Assembly (NCBI GenBank): GCA_037074765.1
Contig: JBAMDO010000054.1
Location: 177,001 to 241,000, forward strand
Direction: 5' to 3'
Length of the DNA: 64,000 nt
Origin: Mansonella perstans
Taxonomy: Eukaryota; Nematoda; Chromadorea; Rhabditida; Onchocercidae
The notes beneath the pieces are model-generated. The model made no database searches. It saw only the letters and a list, made by a program, of their open reading frames with translations, and was not told the origin of the DNA. Both the position numbers and the translations under genes were made by a program. Shown here piece by piece: positions 12,813 through 26,480 of the stretch. The first letter of the stretch is position 1. Each line of letters begins with the position of its first letter.

Positions 12813-12818
12813 TAATAA
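12813..12818 (+). terminator. Candidate polyadenylation signal (AATAAA)
   Basis: AATAAA about 155 bases after the LDLa gene stop codon, followed by a T-rich stretch. It is the first canonical hexamer downstream on this strand. Confidence 0.45.
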
Positions 12819-13859
12819 ATCTAATGATTTTCTTGTTTCTCTAATATCCTCTTCTTTCCTCTCTTTACCGTTAAGCCGTCGTTTTCTTAAGTCCCAAAGA
12901 CTCATTCGTAGATAAGAGTACTAATTTCTTTACAATAATTTAGTTTAGTTAAAAATGCATCGTTTCACTTTCAAATTCTTCTGAAGTTGGGTTTTAACTT
13001 AATTTCTCCACAACGTAAATCCCAAAAAGGCTTTGATGGACATACTGATCAGAGTGTCAGAAATCGTGCTAATTTTAGAAGAATGAAATAAATGCATCAG
13101 GCACTATATCTTTTTTTCATTGATGAGTAGTTTTTCTGCTTTTTTATGATCTAAATTATTCTGTTGATATGGTTATTTGTTCATTCTGTTCAGAGAAGTA
13201 TGATCAGTTCACCTTGTTTTTATCGTGAAACTTGTATAATAAATCTTCTCTTATCTCAAAGCTCGGTTCTTTTAGTAAGTAATGGTTTATTGCCTATATT
13301 TTTAGAAATTTTATTCAATTCAATTCGACAAATAACTATTTTGTGGAATTGCTTATTTCCTAACAAAGTAATCGTTTGCGTTGGGAAAGAAAAAAAACAG
13401 CACAGAAAAGACCTGATTCAAATACCGTATTCAAAATTTTTATAAGGGGACTTCACTTTAAAAGAATAAGAAGAAACTGATAGAACAGGGCGGTTCTGTT
13501 GTATCTTTCACTTCTTTTTTGTTGTGGACCATATTACAAGTCACTGCATGCTTATTCTTATACTCATTAAACAATTGACCAATAGCTGATGATTAGAAAT
13601 CGACTAATTCGAGACGAGTTTGTTTTCGAGAAAAAAACCTAGTGTGTTTTGTGTTGATTTAATTCATAAAATTATTTAAGTCATTTTCACACATCCGAAA
13701 ATGCACTTCAAATTTGCAGAACTCGATGCAAATTGCAGAAGAGTTTGCATGTTTAATATCTTGAGATTCAGCCCCTAAATAAATAGGCGATTCGGTATAA
13801 ATGTCTCAATTTCATCTCTCTCAGTCAGGATTAGAAAGTTATTGAGAAGTTGAACTAGG
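12819..13859. other. Non-coding, nothing recognised
   Basis: AT-rich 3'-flanking sequence between the LDLa gene and the coding-like scrap at 13.9 kb. Only short frames without splice support. Confidence 0.4.
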
Positions 13860-14142
13860 CAAACCTAATGGAACATTTCCCGTAGCGGAAGAACGGAAAT
13901 GTCTAAATACAAATGGTGCCGCTTTGAAGAAGTCACCGATATAGTGGCGCCACTTTGAAGAAACCACCGGTTGTAAACCAAGACAGCGGGCTGCAAGTCT
14001 GAGACAAGCATTGCTGTAGAGCCCCAAGATATTGATATAAATGATAAGATAGAAAAAAATAATGCAGACGTAATGAATGCAACTGAATTATGTAGACGCA
14101 ATTCCCCCATTTGTGACAAACATTTAATTGATAGTGTCGGTT
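13860..14142 (+). pseudogene. Coding-like fragment with stops, possibly decayed
   Basis: One forward frame reads as protein-like in two pieces: about 13875-13954 (SGRTEMSKYKWCRF, then EEVTDIVAPL) and about 13976-14142 (ending HLIDSVG and TAG). Two stop codons lie between them. A 39-nt in-frame interval with GT..AG ends could be an intron, but it is short. It also contains two diverged copies of a roughly 25-bp GC-rich segment (13899-13923 and 13931-13957). No family recognised. It is either a remnant or a piece of a gene I could not complete. Confidence 0.25.
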
Positions 14143-14528
14143 AGAACCAATGACTAGGATAAAAATAAATTAGGTTTTTAAATTAGGTTTGAAATGGAAT
14201 GAATATTTCCTCCATCAATAAGTTATTGGCGTAAAAACATTGTAATTTTTTCTTCAAATAAAAACATAGTGTTCGGTATGAAAAACTTATTGAATCAAAA
14301 ATTCTAAAAACTACAGAATTTCGAACGTAAGAATAAGAACTACACCATTTTATCTTGATATCCTCCAATGTCGTAATTTTTCCAGTTTCTAATTTAAAGC
14401 GAACTAGACTTACTTTATCAGGCAAAAAGTTCAATCACAAACTGCTGCAACTATTCCAGTGTTGGCCATATGCATTCCGAGAACACCATGTAGGTAATTG
14501 GATAATTAGAAGAACAACATATTGACAC

Positions 14529-16435
14529 AGGTGAAATTTGCAGCAATCCATACAGCCATACCGAGCCTGTTTTCAGGGTATCATAATATAGTATTTGACT
14601 AGAACATCTAGTTTTTCCAACAGCAGTCTTTTGTCGTTCTTTTTCATTGACAAAAGGATGTCTGTTGGAACTAAAAGTTAGGTAATTCAAATCACAGCTT
14701 GGAGAGTAATGTGCTATTAATCAGCATTTCCACTGAGGAACGAACGTATAGAATCCTGAATGTAAAGGGACTAACAGATAGGCCTATTTTTTAGTCTAGT
14801 TTTGAGGATTATTGTAATGTGCTGTTAACAAATTGATTCATTTTCCGAAAAAACTGGACAAATTTAATGGGAATTCAACAGATTAATTCCAACAGAATTC
14901 CAACGAAATTCAACAGTCTCTGCAAAATGCACTAAAATGATAAAAAGAATTAAAGATGCAACACCATGTGAATATACACAAAGGGTTGGGAAAGTGTTGC
15001 AGAGCACGGAACACCTGAGTTGTAATATCAGCGCCGGTGAAAGCTGAAGATAAACAGCAAGTATGTTGACGAATAATCCATTTTGTTTGTAATAATAATA
15101 ACATGCTCCAATAATTGGAAATCTAACAGCGAAAATAGTGAAAATAGTATTCCATCCCAGACATCTGATTTACATTTATTGAAGCAAAAATTTTAATCAC
15201 TTTTTCAGTCCGTTCAAAATGAACGCAGCTCTTTTCAGTTTGATCTAAAAGCGCTGAATCTGTTCATAAACAATTCATATGAGATGGAAGATTTGCCCTT
15301 GAACTCCGATTTCTGAATTTCAAATTTAAGCAATTTAAGCTTGGCTGCTAATTCAGATTCAGTATAATCGGAAAAAGTATTGTTGTATCATAATTATGTT
15401 AAAATCATTAGCAGTATCTACTGGACGGAAACACAGTTCAACTGTGTAAAAGCAAATCACAATTTGCTTTTCTAAACCCCGTCTTTCTTATTCATACAGC
15501 AGTCCAAAATTTCAAAAAGCTTACTTCAAAACAAAAGCAATGTTTGGTAGTGACTTGAATAAAGACATTTAAATAAATAGCAACAGCTTGTTGAAAATTT
15601 GAAACCAACTGTTCAGAGTCACTTTTATCAACTTCTCACTAAACAAACGGTCATAGCAATGAAGTATTTTGAGCTTATTAGTGCTAAAAATTACACTTTA
15701 TTAATAGAAAATAACTTCTTACCGTTATATGTTAAAAAATAATATTTTAAAAAAGATTAAAATGCTTACAGTGACTGGACACGAACAACTAAACACTGTT
15801 TATAGATGATTTGATCAGCATATATCTCTTATTGAAATGAACTACTACGCATTCATTCTCTTACTAGCTATATCAGTCGTACCACATTCTCTGCACTTCT
15901 TATTTCATCCATAAATTCCATCTTTTCAATAATGTAGCAACTTCAATTTACTTAGATATACGTCCCACTTTATTATATGTGAGATGAATGAAAATGACAA
16001 ATCTTTATAAAGTAAAACAAACTATACAAACATTTCCAACAGTTCACCGGTTTTACAATCGATAACGAGCAGATTAAGAAGACAGATTTTGAGATAGCAC
16101 TACAATCTGAGAAGTCCCAAATGAGGGCTACGGAAAGAAATAATAGAGAAAAATAGCATATTAGAGAAAGACTTAACCAAAAAATATTTGGATCAACTCA
16201 CATTATGAATATGAAGAAGTACAATTTGAAATGAAAATAACGATGCTGTATCACGTGCTAACAAAGTAAAATGGAGGCTACCAAAAACGTACCAAAAAAT
16301 TACAGCTTCACTTTTCAGACCTACTTTGGCTTCATGCAGAAAATTCCACCTCAAATTTATGACAATTAGGATTACTGTTTTCTCTCCGCAATCCGCAATC
16401 CATGCCGAGATACTGGTCAAATAATATAAGTACAA
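14529..16435 (-). CDS. Partial multi-pass membrane protein, possibly Frag1/DRAM/Sfk1 type
   Basis: Three coding-like segments. (a) About 16435-16325, with SISAWIADCGEK followed by a hydrophobic stretch and a GTAGGT donor. (b) 15164-15015, with WNTIFTIFAVRF, a tyrosine-rich stretch, then a hydrophobic run. (c) 14566-14529, continuing in phase with b across a canonical intron (LGMAVWIAAN). The motif in segment a and the spacing of hydrophobic segments recall the PGAP2/Frag1-DRAM-Sfk1 family of ER/Golgi membrane proteins, but segment a does not join b in phase and the 3' end was not found. Treat the family name as a hypothesis. The gene would be on the same strand as, and downstream of, the SLC16 gene. 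Confidence 0.3.
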
Positions 16436-16790
16436 AAAGCATCACAAAACACTGGGACTTAATGGTTCATATAAGCAGAAAATACCGAAATATGAAGTGT
16501 TAAGACTGCTTGAATAACAAAGCTACCAAAAATTTGCGCAAGGTACGCTCAAAAATTTTTATCGATTAAACATTTTTATTGCTTTAAGCTACTGTTTACA
16601 ACTTTTTTCTAGTGGAATAATCCACAAATCATGACAATTTGGCCGAAAAATCTTATTTTTACGACAAATTTTATACAATGCGTTTATCCCTTCAAATTTT
16701 CCAATGATCCGTAATTACGGAGAGCTTTCCAGACTTGATGTCTTTATCGATCATTCTAGCTTCATCCACTAAATTAATCCCTTCGGTCTT

Positions 16791-19700
16791 TCATTCTAAG
16801 GTCACTTTTGCAACATAATTACCAGTTTCTTTCGCAGGTTTATCATGTCTACAGCGATGAATGGCAGGAATAAGGCATGAAACCAGACCAGACAGCAGTA
16901 TAATCATACCAGCAAAATAAAATGATGCGTCATACGAAGCGAACATATCATAAACAATTCCTGCAATTCATAAAATTTAGCATTCATTAAAACTTCAACA
17001 CTTCTAACTACTGATAATTTACCTGCTAAAGGTGTTCCTAACAATGACGCTATGCCCCTGCTGACAACCAATAGACCAAAAGAGTTCGTTAAACGATCCA
17101 AACCTAATTCATCCACCAATACAATTGATGTAAGAGAAATATATGCAGCTGAAAAGAGCTTTCAAACATAGACCTTTGTTCAAACAACAAACAAAATATC
17201 CTAACCGCATGACTCGCATGCTAATAAACATAGTGAAAACAACTGATCTTTTTTTTTACATTATAATGAAAATTAGGAGTTTTCTTGATTATAGCGAGAG
17301 TTTACACATGACAACCTAAAAAAGCAAACTACAAATTTATTAATTTATGGAACTAACAGATGATGAATCCAAATAAAATGGAGTAAACCATAAGACCACT
17401 ATAACTAGAAAATAGTGGGCACAAACAGGTAAGCACACCACATCCAAGCAATGCAAAATTGTTAATTGTTAATGCTGACAGCCAACCACGATCAGCTAAC
17501 CAACCGAATGCTATTCGTCCTGCAATTAGTCTACTTTAATTTCGTCTTATGGAAGTATTACAATGAGTGCGCAAGCTATTCTACATTCATTTCATAAATT
17601 AAACACTTACAACAGGATATTTATAATGTCAAATGACCAATCAAGCTTGTAAAGACCATCAAAATATTTCAATCCCACACAATGAACAATGGTTGTAATA
17701 TTTTTTTCTCAAGGCTTTTAGAAATGATCATTATTTATCTAGTTTTGTTTTTTTTTATACTAACAAATAAAAGAAAAATTAAGTGGAAGCAGAAATCTTA
17801 AAACTAGCGTCTAAAATACAAAAATGCGCCAACACTTAAAGATCTTTAAATATTGGGTCCTCTTGCAAAAAGCAGGATTCAAAACTGGAAAAGTATTGAA
17901 AAAACAAAAAAACGAACCAATGGTGTTGGTAATGCCGATTACCGATAAAAGTAATGCACCATTGGCTTTGGTATGCCCTTTTGCAACAGCCATATCAATA
18001 AGAAACATAAACGGTACGTAAAACCCAAGCATTCCACATAGATTTGATATGCAAAGTAGGAACATGGCTGGTTCCTTCAACAACGAAATATCAATCATCT
18101 CGCTGAAAACACTACGAATCGTTAGTCGTATCCATTTACACCTCCTGAAAATCATATACACTAAAGCATTTTATACTCAGCTATAAATATCAATCATTTC
18201 ACTTGGTGAATTCAACAGCTTAGTCATCCAGACTCTTTCAAACTTTAACAAATATCTCTAGAAAATTGACCGTTTCTTAACAGATTTCATCTGACTACTT
18301 TTTACTCCATCATTTGATCTCATACTGAATCCACCGACAGAATTTCGTTGCATCACTAACTTACTGGATAGATATTTAATTTTCATACTGTGAGATACGG
18401 TAATTTCGGGGATGAAAAATGAAACAGTTTCAGATTCTAGAACTATTTTACATTTCAATGCATAGTTATATACACATCAGTGCACTGTTATTTCAACTTT
18501 CTCGTACGTGATGTCACAAGCATGACATTTTATAAAAGAAAAGGATTAAAGAGCATGACACTGCTTGCTAAATTCCATTCTTTTAGCGAAATTATCTCTA
18601 ACCTGTAAGCATAATAATCGACAAGTTTATCTAATTGCTCATCTTGTCCACTTGTAGCTCCACAATTGTTGCCTAATTTATCACGCGCGTCGCTAATTTC
18701 TTGCGACACTTGGGACATGTCTGCGATTGCTTGGACAACGGCTGATGCAGAGATCGAGATTTGCGATTCTCTGTATGACTGATAGTTACTACCTATAGAA
18801 GGACGGTTTGGTTTTGTGCAAGTTAAGATTGATTAGCGCAAAATTTCACAAATTTTAACACAGTTAATAAGGATGAAAATCAACTCTGACAATAAATATA
18901 ATAACTCTAACGAAAATACAACAATACCCTCAGATTTGAATTCAGGTAGATTTCGAATTGAACCAGAATAAAATATATCGCGCCTATTCAAAGGTTTGTC
19001 GAACTCTTTGGAACCAATGCTGCCCTGAAAATACTTCACAAGTTTATCAAACAATAAGCCTTTGAAATGTAAAATTTAAAAGAAGCAACTAACCGCAATA
19101 GATATCAGTGAATCAGCAACTTTTATTTGCGACAAGTGCGATAAAAGGCTCGTCGAATGTGCCAAATTTCGTGCTGATATTTTGTTTAACACACTGTCTA
19201 ATTTGCCATGATTTGCTTCCAGATCAATTGCTGACGCCGTCTTGCTATTTATACTATAACCATACAATCCATAATAACATTAAAACTATAGAATATTGAC
19301 TCATGTAGCGTTCGTATCATGTAATACTGCAATTATTAGCATTCTCTTTCAAACACTTTCAAAGAATGAAACAAGCTTCTTTACTTTACTTAAGATTTTT
19401 CCCACTTTACTAATATATGTCCGTGTACCGTGATCACTAATACTGTGAAAAATTTATGCACTAGAAAGAATAATTCCTGGTCATTGACAAAATTTCATTA
19501 ACTAAAGCCTGTATCAGGACTGCCGAAACAAAACTATTAGCACGGCACTGGAGAACGAGCCCTGGTTTGAATCTCTTATATGTCTAAATGAACAATCCGT
19601 TATCTTCCCTCTTTTTTCCCTGCCACTTTGCTTCTCCCGACCTTTCACGTGTCTTGAGACTTGCTCCCAAATCTCTTCCTTCTCTAGCTGACAGCCTCTC

Positions 19701-22306
19701 ACTTGAATGACCATGTGTATTATGATTTTTCTGAGTCATATTTTCAGCAACCAAAGTGACTGGAGTCGCCTCATCAAATTCACATATTTCACTTTCACTG
19801 TATGTATTATTACGTATTCGACTGAACATCTGAAGTTCATCCTCTTCTGCTGCATTATCTATAAACATTTCGTGAACTGAAGAAATCGATTACTAATAAT
19901 GATTACAACAACAAATTCAGAAAAAGATTTAAACAGAATCAAACTCTTGCTTTAATTGAAACAAGAGTTACCCAATCACAAGAAGGCAAAATGACTCTAA
20001 CCTTTACTATCTCCTCCGTTTGTTTCCCATTCTTTCTCTTTTGCTTTCAGAAGCTACAATAAATTAATATAAAGAGTTATTCACACAGAATTTTCACGCT
20101 GCTTCATTCTAACTTGAATAAATAAATTAAATAACATATTTCATCTACACACGTAAATACAAATGCGAACCAATTGTTCTGCGTCAGCCTTCGCTTTTTC
20201 GCTTTTAACTGCAGATGCCTGTAATGATCTATACAGCAATCCGTAAATAGTAGTTGAAAAACTCAAAGCAGCAAGTGAACAGATAGCAATCTTCCACCCA
20301 AATTCTGAAATGAAATCCATCGCAATCATGTTTCGTGAAGCAATTATATTAAATTCCTCATGGAAATTATATAACTGTATTACTGTGGATATTCCTTCGT
20401 TTCCAAGCATTAAAACATACGATTGATAATGACAATGCACAGCGGCGGAAGCACAAATGTTCCGACACCGGAACCGGCAACAGCAATGCCAGTTGCGATT
20501 GAACGCTTTTTCTCGAAATAGTAACCAACAGTAACGATTGAAGGAAGGTAAATGAGCCCAAAACCAGCCCCTGTAAAGAAAACATCCATATACAACTATC
20601 ATTCCTCCCAATTATTCTTGAACATGTTTTGTTCTATTGGTTAACAAAAACAATCAATGAAGGATTTATCCGTAATAAGTGGCTTTACCTTTTCCAGAAC
20701 TCCTATTCGACAAAATTGTTTCATTTCTATTATAAAGATAACTTCAAAAAATTACCACCAAGAAATCCATAGAAAATCATGAACATATAGATATTCGAAC
20801 AAAAGATTGAAGCTAAAAACGAAAAACCGGCTACAAATGAACCAATTATGACGACCATTCGAGCACCATATTTATTTACCAATCCACCAACAACTGGTCC
20901 TTGAATTAATTTTGGTACTATACACTGCATTCTTCAAAAAAAGAAAAATACTGAAAAAAATAAATACTGAAAAATTATAAATACTGAAAATCTTATAATA
21001 TCTTCCCAAATAATGCGATAAAACAAACCGATTAGCAAATAGCAACCAATCAATAAGGAACCAATCAGTGAAACCAAAGCTTTCGATGCATTGAAATAGT
21101 CTTGGTAAATACTCATGAAGGCACCAAACGAATTAGCAATACCATCAACCACAAAATTTGACATGAATGCAGCAAATACAATCACCCATCCATAACCACC
21201 ATCTGGTGGTATCGGCAGTACATTTTTCAAGTCTCCTTCTTTTGAACTATCTCCATCACCTTCAACGTGAGAAAAACATTGTTGTCATGAATTACTTAGA
21301 GTTCATCACTTTGCACGTATTCTATTTTAGTAGCATAGAAAATAAGCAACTAACTGTTCTACTACTTTCCATTGATCAAAATAAACTTTTAAAATGTTTT
21401 GAAAGTGCGAATTCACACTTCAAATATGATATTTGAATCATGCATTTGCATTTGTGCATTAATTAATAATGTGGAATGATAACCGATGAATCAAAATTGC
21501 CTCTATAAACTTTACTTCCGGTATAAGCTTGATTTCTCGACTATTTAATTCATTTGTGTTATAATTGAAATGATATTATACATAGTTTCTTATTTTTTTC
21601 ACTCTTGTTGAAAAAAAAAAAAAAAAAAAAAAAAAAAGAAAAAAAAAACCACAACATAAACTAAAGGTGAAATGTTGAAAAAGGATACACACTGTAGTTA
21701 TCCTGAGCGTTGTCATCACTACATTCAGCATCCATATTTTCGCCATTATAAGTTCCTGTATCATTCGAATATGCTAAAAGTCAAAGTTTTATTATGTATT
21801 GATGATTTTATGATGTTATTGACTAAAAATCACTTTACTGTTTTTTCAGGCAACATTTTTAATGTTTATTTTTTTTTGTAACAGAAATGAAAGGATTGGG
21901 GTGGTTGAACTCCTCCCATTTCCATTTTTTTTTTTTTATTCCAAATACTAAAAGCATAAGTTTGAAATAAATTCAGCATGCAGAAATATCTCAATAAAAA
22001 CATCACACTGAAATTCCAAACGAACTCAGAGACATCAGAAAATATACCTCGCCCGTTTTTTTTCGAATTATCTTCAGCAGGCAACAATTTACTGGAAGGC
22101 TGGTTATTATTAACAATATTTGATGGTCGATTTCTACCAGAATCACCCTACAAACCGAAATGAATCAAAGTTACAAGCCCCATATCTTTCCTCCAAATGG
22201 ATATTACTAGTTATACAATGAAAATTTATGAAAATTTTGAACAAACCTCGGTCCCTGTAGCATTCCAAGCAACACTTACTGGTTTCATATTCTCTTCAGC
22301 AGCCAT
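16791..22306 (-). CDS. SLC16-family monocarboxylate transporter-like protein
   Basis: Seventeen exons from ATG at 22306 to TGA at 16793-16791: 22306-22247, 22147-22048, 21773-21693, 21259-21029, 20899-20756, 20570-20421, 20304-20171, 20053-20002, 19876-19642, 19253-19094, 19024-18928, 18792-18603, 18363-18271, 18144-17918, 17519-17358, 17148-17023 and 16960-16791. All phases close (783 aa). The SLC16 signature [10 protein letters not shown] lies at residues about 99-108 at the start of TM1, followed by FGLIYLP and [15 protein letters not shown] in TM4-5. TM7-12 follow exon 14 with IGITNTIG and [11 protein letters not shown]. These are 12-TM major-facilitator transporters that usually move monocarboxylates or related solutes with protons across the plasma membrane; substrate here is unknown. 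The loop between TM6 and TM7 is unusually long (about 310 residues) and carries RRDIFYSGS, a motif shared by some invertebrate members. An 80-residue acidic N-terminal tail precedes TM1. Confidence 0.93.
21611..21648. repeat. Poly-A tract in SLC16 intron 3
   Basis: An almost pure run of A (one interruption) on the plus strand, that is poly-T in the sense of the transporter transcript, inside the intron between exons 3 and 4. Could be a length-variable site. Confidence 0.9.
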
Positions 22307-22325
22307 ATTTTTTATTCTGAAACGG
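22307..22325 (-). promoter_or_regulatory. Probable trans-splice acceptor of the SLC16 gene
   Basis: On the minus strand, CCGTTTCAG ends 10 bases before the start ATG at 22306. No upstream exon pairs with it, so it is best read as a spliced-leader acceptor. Confidence 0.45.
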
Positions 22326-25300
22326 AAGACTGACGATATCAGGTTCAATTTCATTGAAATAATCAATGCGCGAGAAAGTACTCATCCTATATCTTTTGAT
22401 AAGCCTACATCGACAAGAAATTTCAGTGAAAGATTCAGGTTAACAATAAGACTTGTAACTCATTGAAGAGCAAAAGGATTTATCAAGAAATGACACAGTC
22501 GAAACTAAAAAATTATCATACTAATCACAAGCAAAAAAAAAAAAAAGCAAATTTCTGCTACTTGAAATCTTAACCTCTCCAATAGACAACAAACTAACAC
22601 ACTTTATTTAATTTCTAATTAAAATCTTCCAAATTACGATTTAAGTCTTAAATGAAAAAATGATGCAGTAAACAGCTCGAAATTTAAAACCAAATTATCT
22701 TCTCAGAAAAAACAACAAACTACTACAACTTCAAAACCTACTAGTTATCAAATCGTTATCATATTAAACCATTGTTCCTGACTTCCAGAAATGTGAGCAG
22801 ATTTTCAGTTGTCAAATACGCTTAATCAAAAATTACGAAAAAATCGTATGACGGGCAAGAATAACAAGTGTATTAGAAAACCATAAAAATCACAGAGTAG
22901 TGTAGGTATTAAAAATGCACAAAACTGATGATATTCGAAACTCAAAATAAATGGATGAATGAGATGAATGGAAAAAATATGACAAATCAAGGTCATTTTA
23001 AGCTTTAAAAAATTTGATGATCATGATTTCCGCCCAATCTTCTATTAATCAAGTATCATCACCATAACATGATTTGTGACATCAGAGCAGTTAATATGTT
23101 AATAGAGCGCTAAATTAATTTCATGCTTTCACAAATCGGCATCTAGCAAAATATAATATAAATACAATGTGTATTTCGCACACCAATGATTCAAAAATTA
23201 AAAAATTGACTGAGTGACTTTCCTCACCCGTAAAGACTCTTTAACGCTCTTGATGATGTCAGTAGTTTACATATATATTTGTTTAACTAAGTGCTATTTC
23301 CGTTTTATATCTTAACAAAAATATTTTGAGATAATTTCAAAACTAATCGTTTTCTTTGTTTTGCTAAAAAAGTTTCGGAATCAAAGTTTGCCGCGAGTTA
23401 GACGTACAGCAGCAGGTCAAATTTACAACAAACTTCGCATCAGTATTTAGGACAGCTGGAGGAAACTTGTCAGCAGAAAAGGTTATAACAAATCGCTCGT
23501 GGTACAATAAACTCTACCTCTACTTTAAACAAAATGAAATTAAATGTATGTGGAATATACTCTGGGATAAGTGTTAAACAACAATAGGTTCAAGTTAGCA
23601 GCAATTATCTTTAGAAAGGCTCATAGATAGCAAAACAAAGACATTAAAAATTCAAATACAGTTTATAGAATTACACGATGAAAATTCAAAGACAGTTTAT
23701 AAAATCGCACAAATTTTAAGAATCACTGAATACAATATCATATATATATTTGTAATGAAATATTAATCATAATGGGAAAGGAAGGGTTTCGAACAATTGA
23801 AGCAAGAAAAAATACGGAGAAAAGTAAAAGGTTATTTGGTGTAGAGCAGAAAGATCATTACAGGAGTAAAACCTCATAAGTCGATCACAGCGTTCACAAT
23901 TAGCAACTCATATGATTGAAAAAACAGACTAATAAATATTTCAAAACTTTGTTCCGATGTAAATATTGTTTTGAATACACCAGCATTAGTATAAACTAAA
24001 AATTCTTTCAATGCAATTCTCCAAAGAACAAAAATTCTTCCCTAAAAATAAAAGCAAATTCCAGAACACTGACTCTATTGGCTGTCTACAGTATTTCCTG
24101 AATTACCTTGCACTAAAAACACGGGACATTTTCAAAAACTTTCAAGAATACAAATGTGAATTGCATTCAAAAAATTCTTAATGTGGAAAAATGTGCATTG
24201 ATTATAGAGTACGGCGTTCTACAGCTGCCTCAACCAATAAAAAAGATGATTTGAAGAATAAGGCTCGACAACTTAACAAAAATCATTATCCTATATCTTG
24301 ATGCACTAAGCTGCTCCGTTTATCACTTTACATAAGTCGTTCAAAGGCGATAATCCGCTTAATGATTACCTTATCGTTAAAAAAAGCTACCTGTCACACC
24401 AAGACAGGGAAGAAAACAAGAAGCGCAACTGGAAGAGTGAACATTGTACGAACCACCCTAATTCAAAATCCATATACATAACTACAGTATAACAAGATGC
24501 AGTATAACAAGATTTCAAAAAATTCACAGTTTCAACACTTTCAAATTTCAGTGAAAAATTTGAGACAATTTTGCAATTATTTATATTCATTAACATAGTC
24601 AAGTCTGATCTCATTTTTAAGTTTTGCTTGATGAGTGAAGAAATGTGATTTTATTTTACACTGAGTGTAACTCAAATTCAGATAGTCGAAAAAATTAACA
24701 GCAAATGACATCGACGTGAGCAACTTAACTTTGATAACAGTACTCGTTGCTGATGGAAATATGAAGAACTGACAGAAAACCACAAATACGGAAAAATCGA
24801 AGTGAACAACGGAATTTCAAAGAATCTGGAGGAAAATCAAAGTATAAAGTTCCAAAGACTATTGTTGCGTACCAAGCGGTTACATATTCATGATTACATC
24901 GCTGTTTGTCTGCAACATTACATGCATTCTTCTGCTGTTTCTGGATTATTTATTCATACAATCGATTCCAAACAGGATTCATTAATTCAGATAGTAAAAG
25001 AAGGCACTTTCTTTTTGAAAAATATCATCAAAAATGATGGAGATTGAGAGATTCCATGTAATCTCCTAAATGAAATATATCACCTTGACAAGCAAAGATT
25101 CAATTTTTTGGAAGCAGTATTATAAAAAAGACTTCATTAACAACTGATCAATCCACTGTCAGGTTACAGAAGAGACAGGAACAAAACGTGACAACTTGAG
25201 TCAACTTTGTTTTCCTTCAATTGATTTTGATAAATGATTAAAGATACTTAAAAGATAGTGGAATTTTTGCATAATGATATTATTATCCCAATATTATTAT

Positions 25301-26197
25301 AATTCATTTTATGCAACATTTAATGAACCATAATGAACCAAGCAAAAATATTGATATGTGTCGAGTATTTGCATTAATGACATAATACATATTTATCTCG
25401 TTTCATATCACTGCTTTTTTCTTCATTTGGTCATATCTCTGTTATGCGAATATAAAAGACATATCCATCAAATGCAAATTAGTAGTTGAAGTGTTTATCC
25501 GCCTTTGAAAGTGGTGATTAATGGATGTCGAAGTGCTTGCATTTATAATTTAATTTATATATATATATATATATGTATGAGTTATTTCTCATATGACTAA
25601 AGACGATAAGAAAAACTATAAGAAGATTGATGACTGTGAAAGATATACCCAATTAGAAAAGCATTTCTCGACACTAAAGAATATAGTTCAAAAATTACAC
25701 TGAATTGTAAATTTCGATCTTTCGATCATTCCGATCTATTTATTGCAACAAATCATATCCATTTGATGCTAATATGTATTATTGTTTCTCTAAACTTCGC
25801 TACTCATATCGAACAAGCAGGCAGAGCAAACTGGTTCTAGCTCATACAAAATCAAAATTTCACCAAATGGCAGTGATTATCGGATGTTTAACTATTCAGA
25901 CACAATGGTATTTAGTAATTGAACTCTATAAAAAGTTAATGATAAGTATGCTAAGAGATAAGACAATAGATCAAAAAAGAAATAAGATCAAGAGATCATG
26001 ATTTGTAACATGTGACTTACATAATTATCTTCTAGAGAGAGTATAATAATTTCGACAATAGATGAAAGAAGCAATCATTAAGTTAGAAAGATTGATCCAA
26101 ACAATATCTTAAATTGTTTTCTTTTGAATCATTGATTAAAATTAATTAGAACAAAAAGGAGTATATCGATTAGGTACAGAAAGATGAAAAGTCAAAA
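22326..26197. other. Non-coding intergenic region
   Basis: Very AT-rich sequence upstream of the minus-strand SLC16 gene. One 81-codon forward frame (24802-25047) has no splice context or domain and was not called. Confidence 0.4.
25554..25574. repeat. TA dinucleotide repeat
   Basis: A short run of alternating T and A in intergenic DNA. Confidence 0.85.
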
Positions 26198-26480
26198 TTA
26201 TCTTGCGCTTACTGGCTGAAATGGAATTACATCAGAATGGTTGGCGTCCATCACCAGATAAACAACCACAAGGCATATAGCAATGTTAGCGACCAAAGAG
26301 TGTGTAAGTTTAGAGTGTGGGACGGACAATGCTGCCCAACAGCACACCAAACATCCAGAAACCGATTGCACACACACATGCACATGCCTAGACTTCCCAG
26401 AGCACAAACGCGACAACAGTGAGGCAGATGGCTGGCATCATCAGGACATGAAGAAAGCCAATAGCTGTGCTACTATCAAT
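26198..26480 (-). other. GC-richer island with hydrophobic minus-strand frames
   Basis: This stretch is clearly less AT-rich than its surroundings. On the minus strand a short frame begins MMPAICLTVVAFVLW (signal-peptide-like). It is followed, after a stop, by GFWMFGVLLGSIVRPTL in the same frame, and a second frame reads NIAICLVVVYLVMD. No consistent exon chain could be built. It may be a decayed membrane-protein gene or an unresolved first exon. No family recognised. Confidence 0.2.

Noticed and set aside
21611..21648. Poly-A tract as a retroposon tail
   Set aside because: No reading frame, target-site duplication or truncated element precedes it; it is a simple tract in an intron.
24802..25047. 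81-codon forward reading frame
   Set aside because: Stands alone in AT-rich intergenic DNA without acceptor, donor or recognisable domain; expected by chance.
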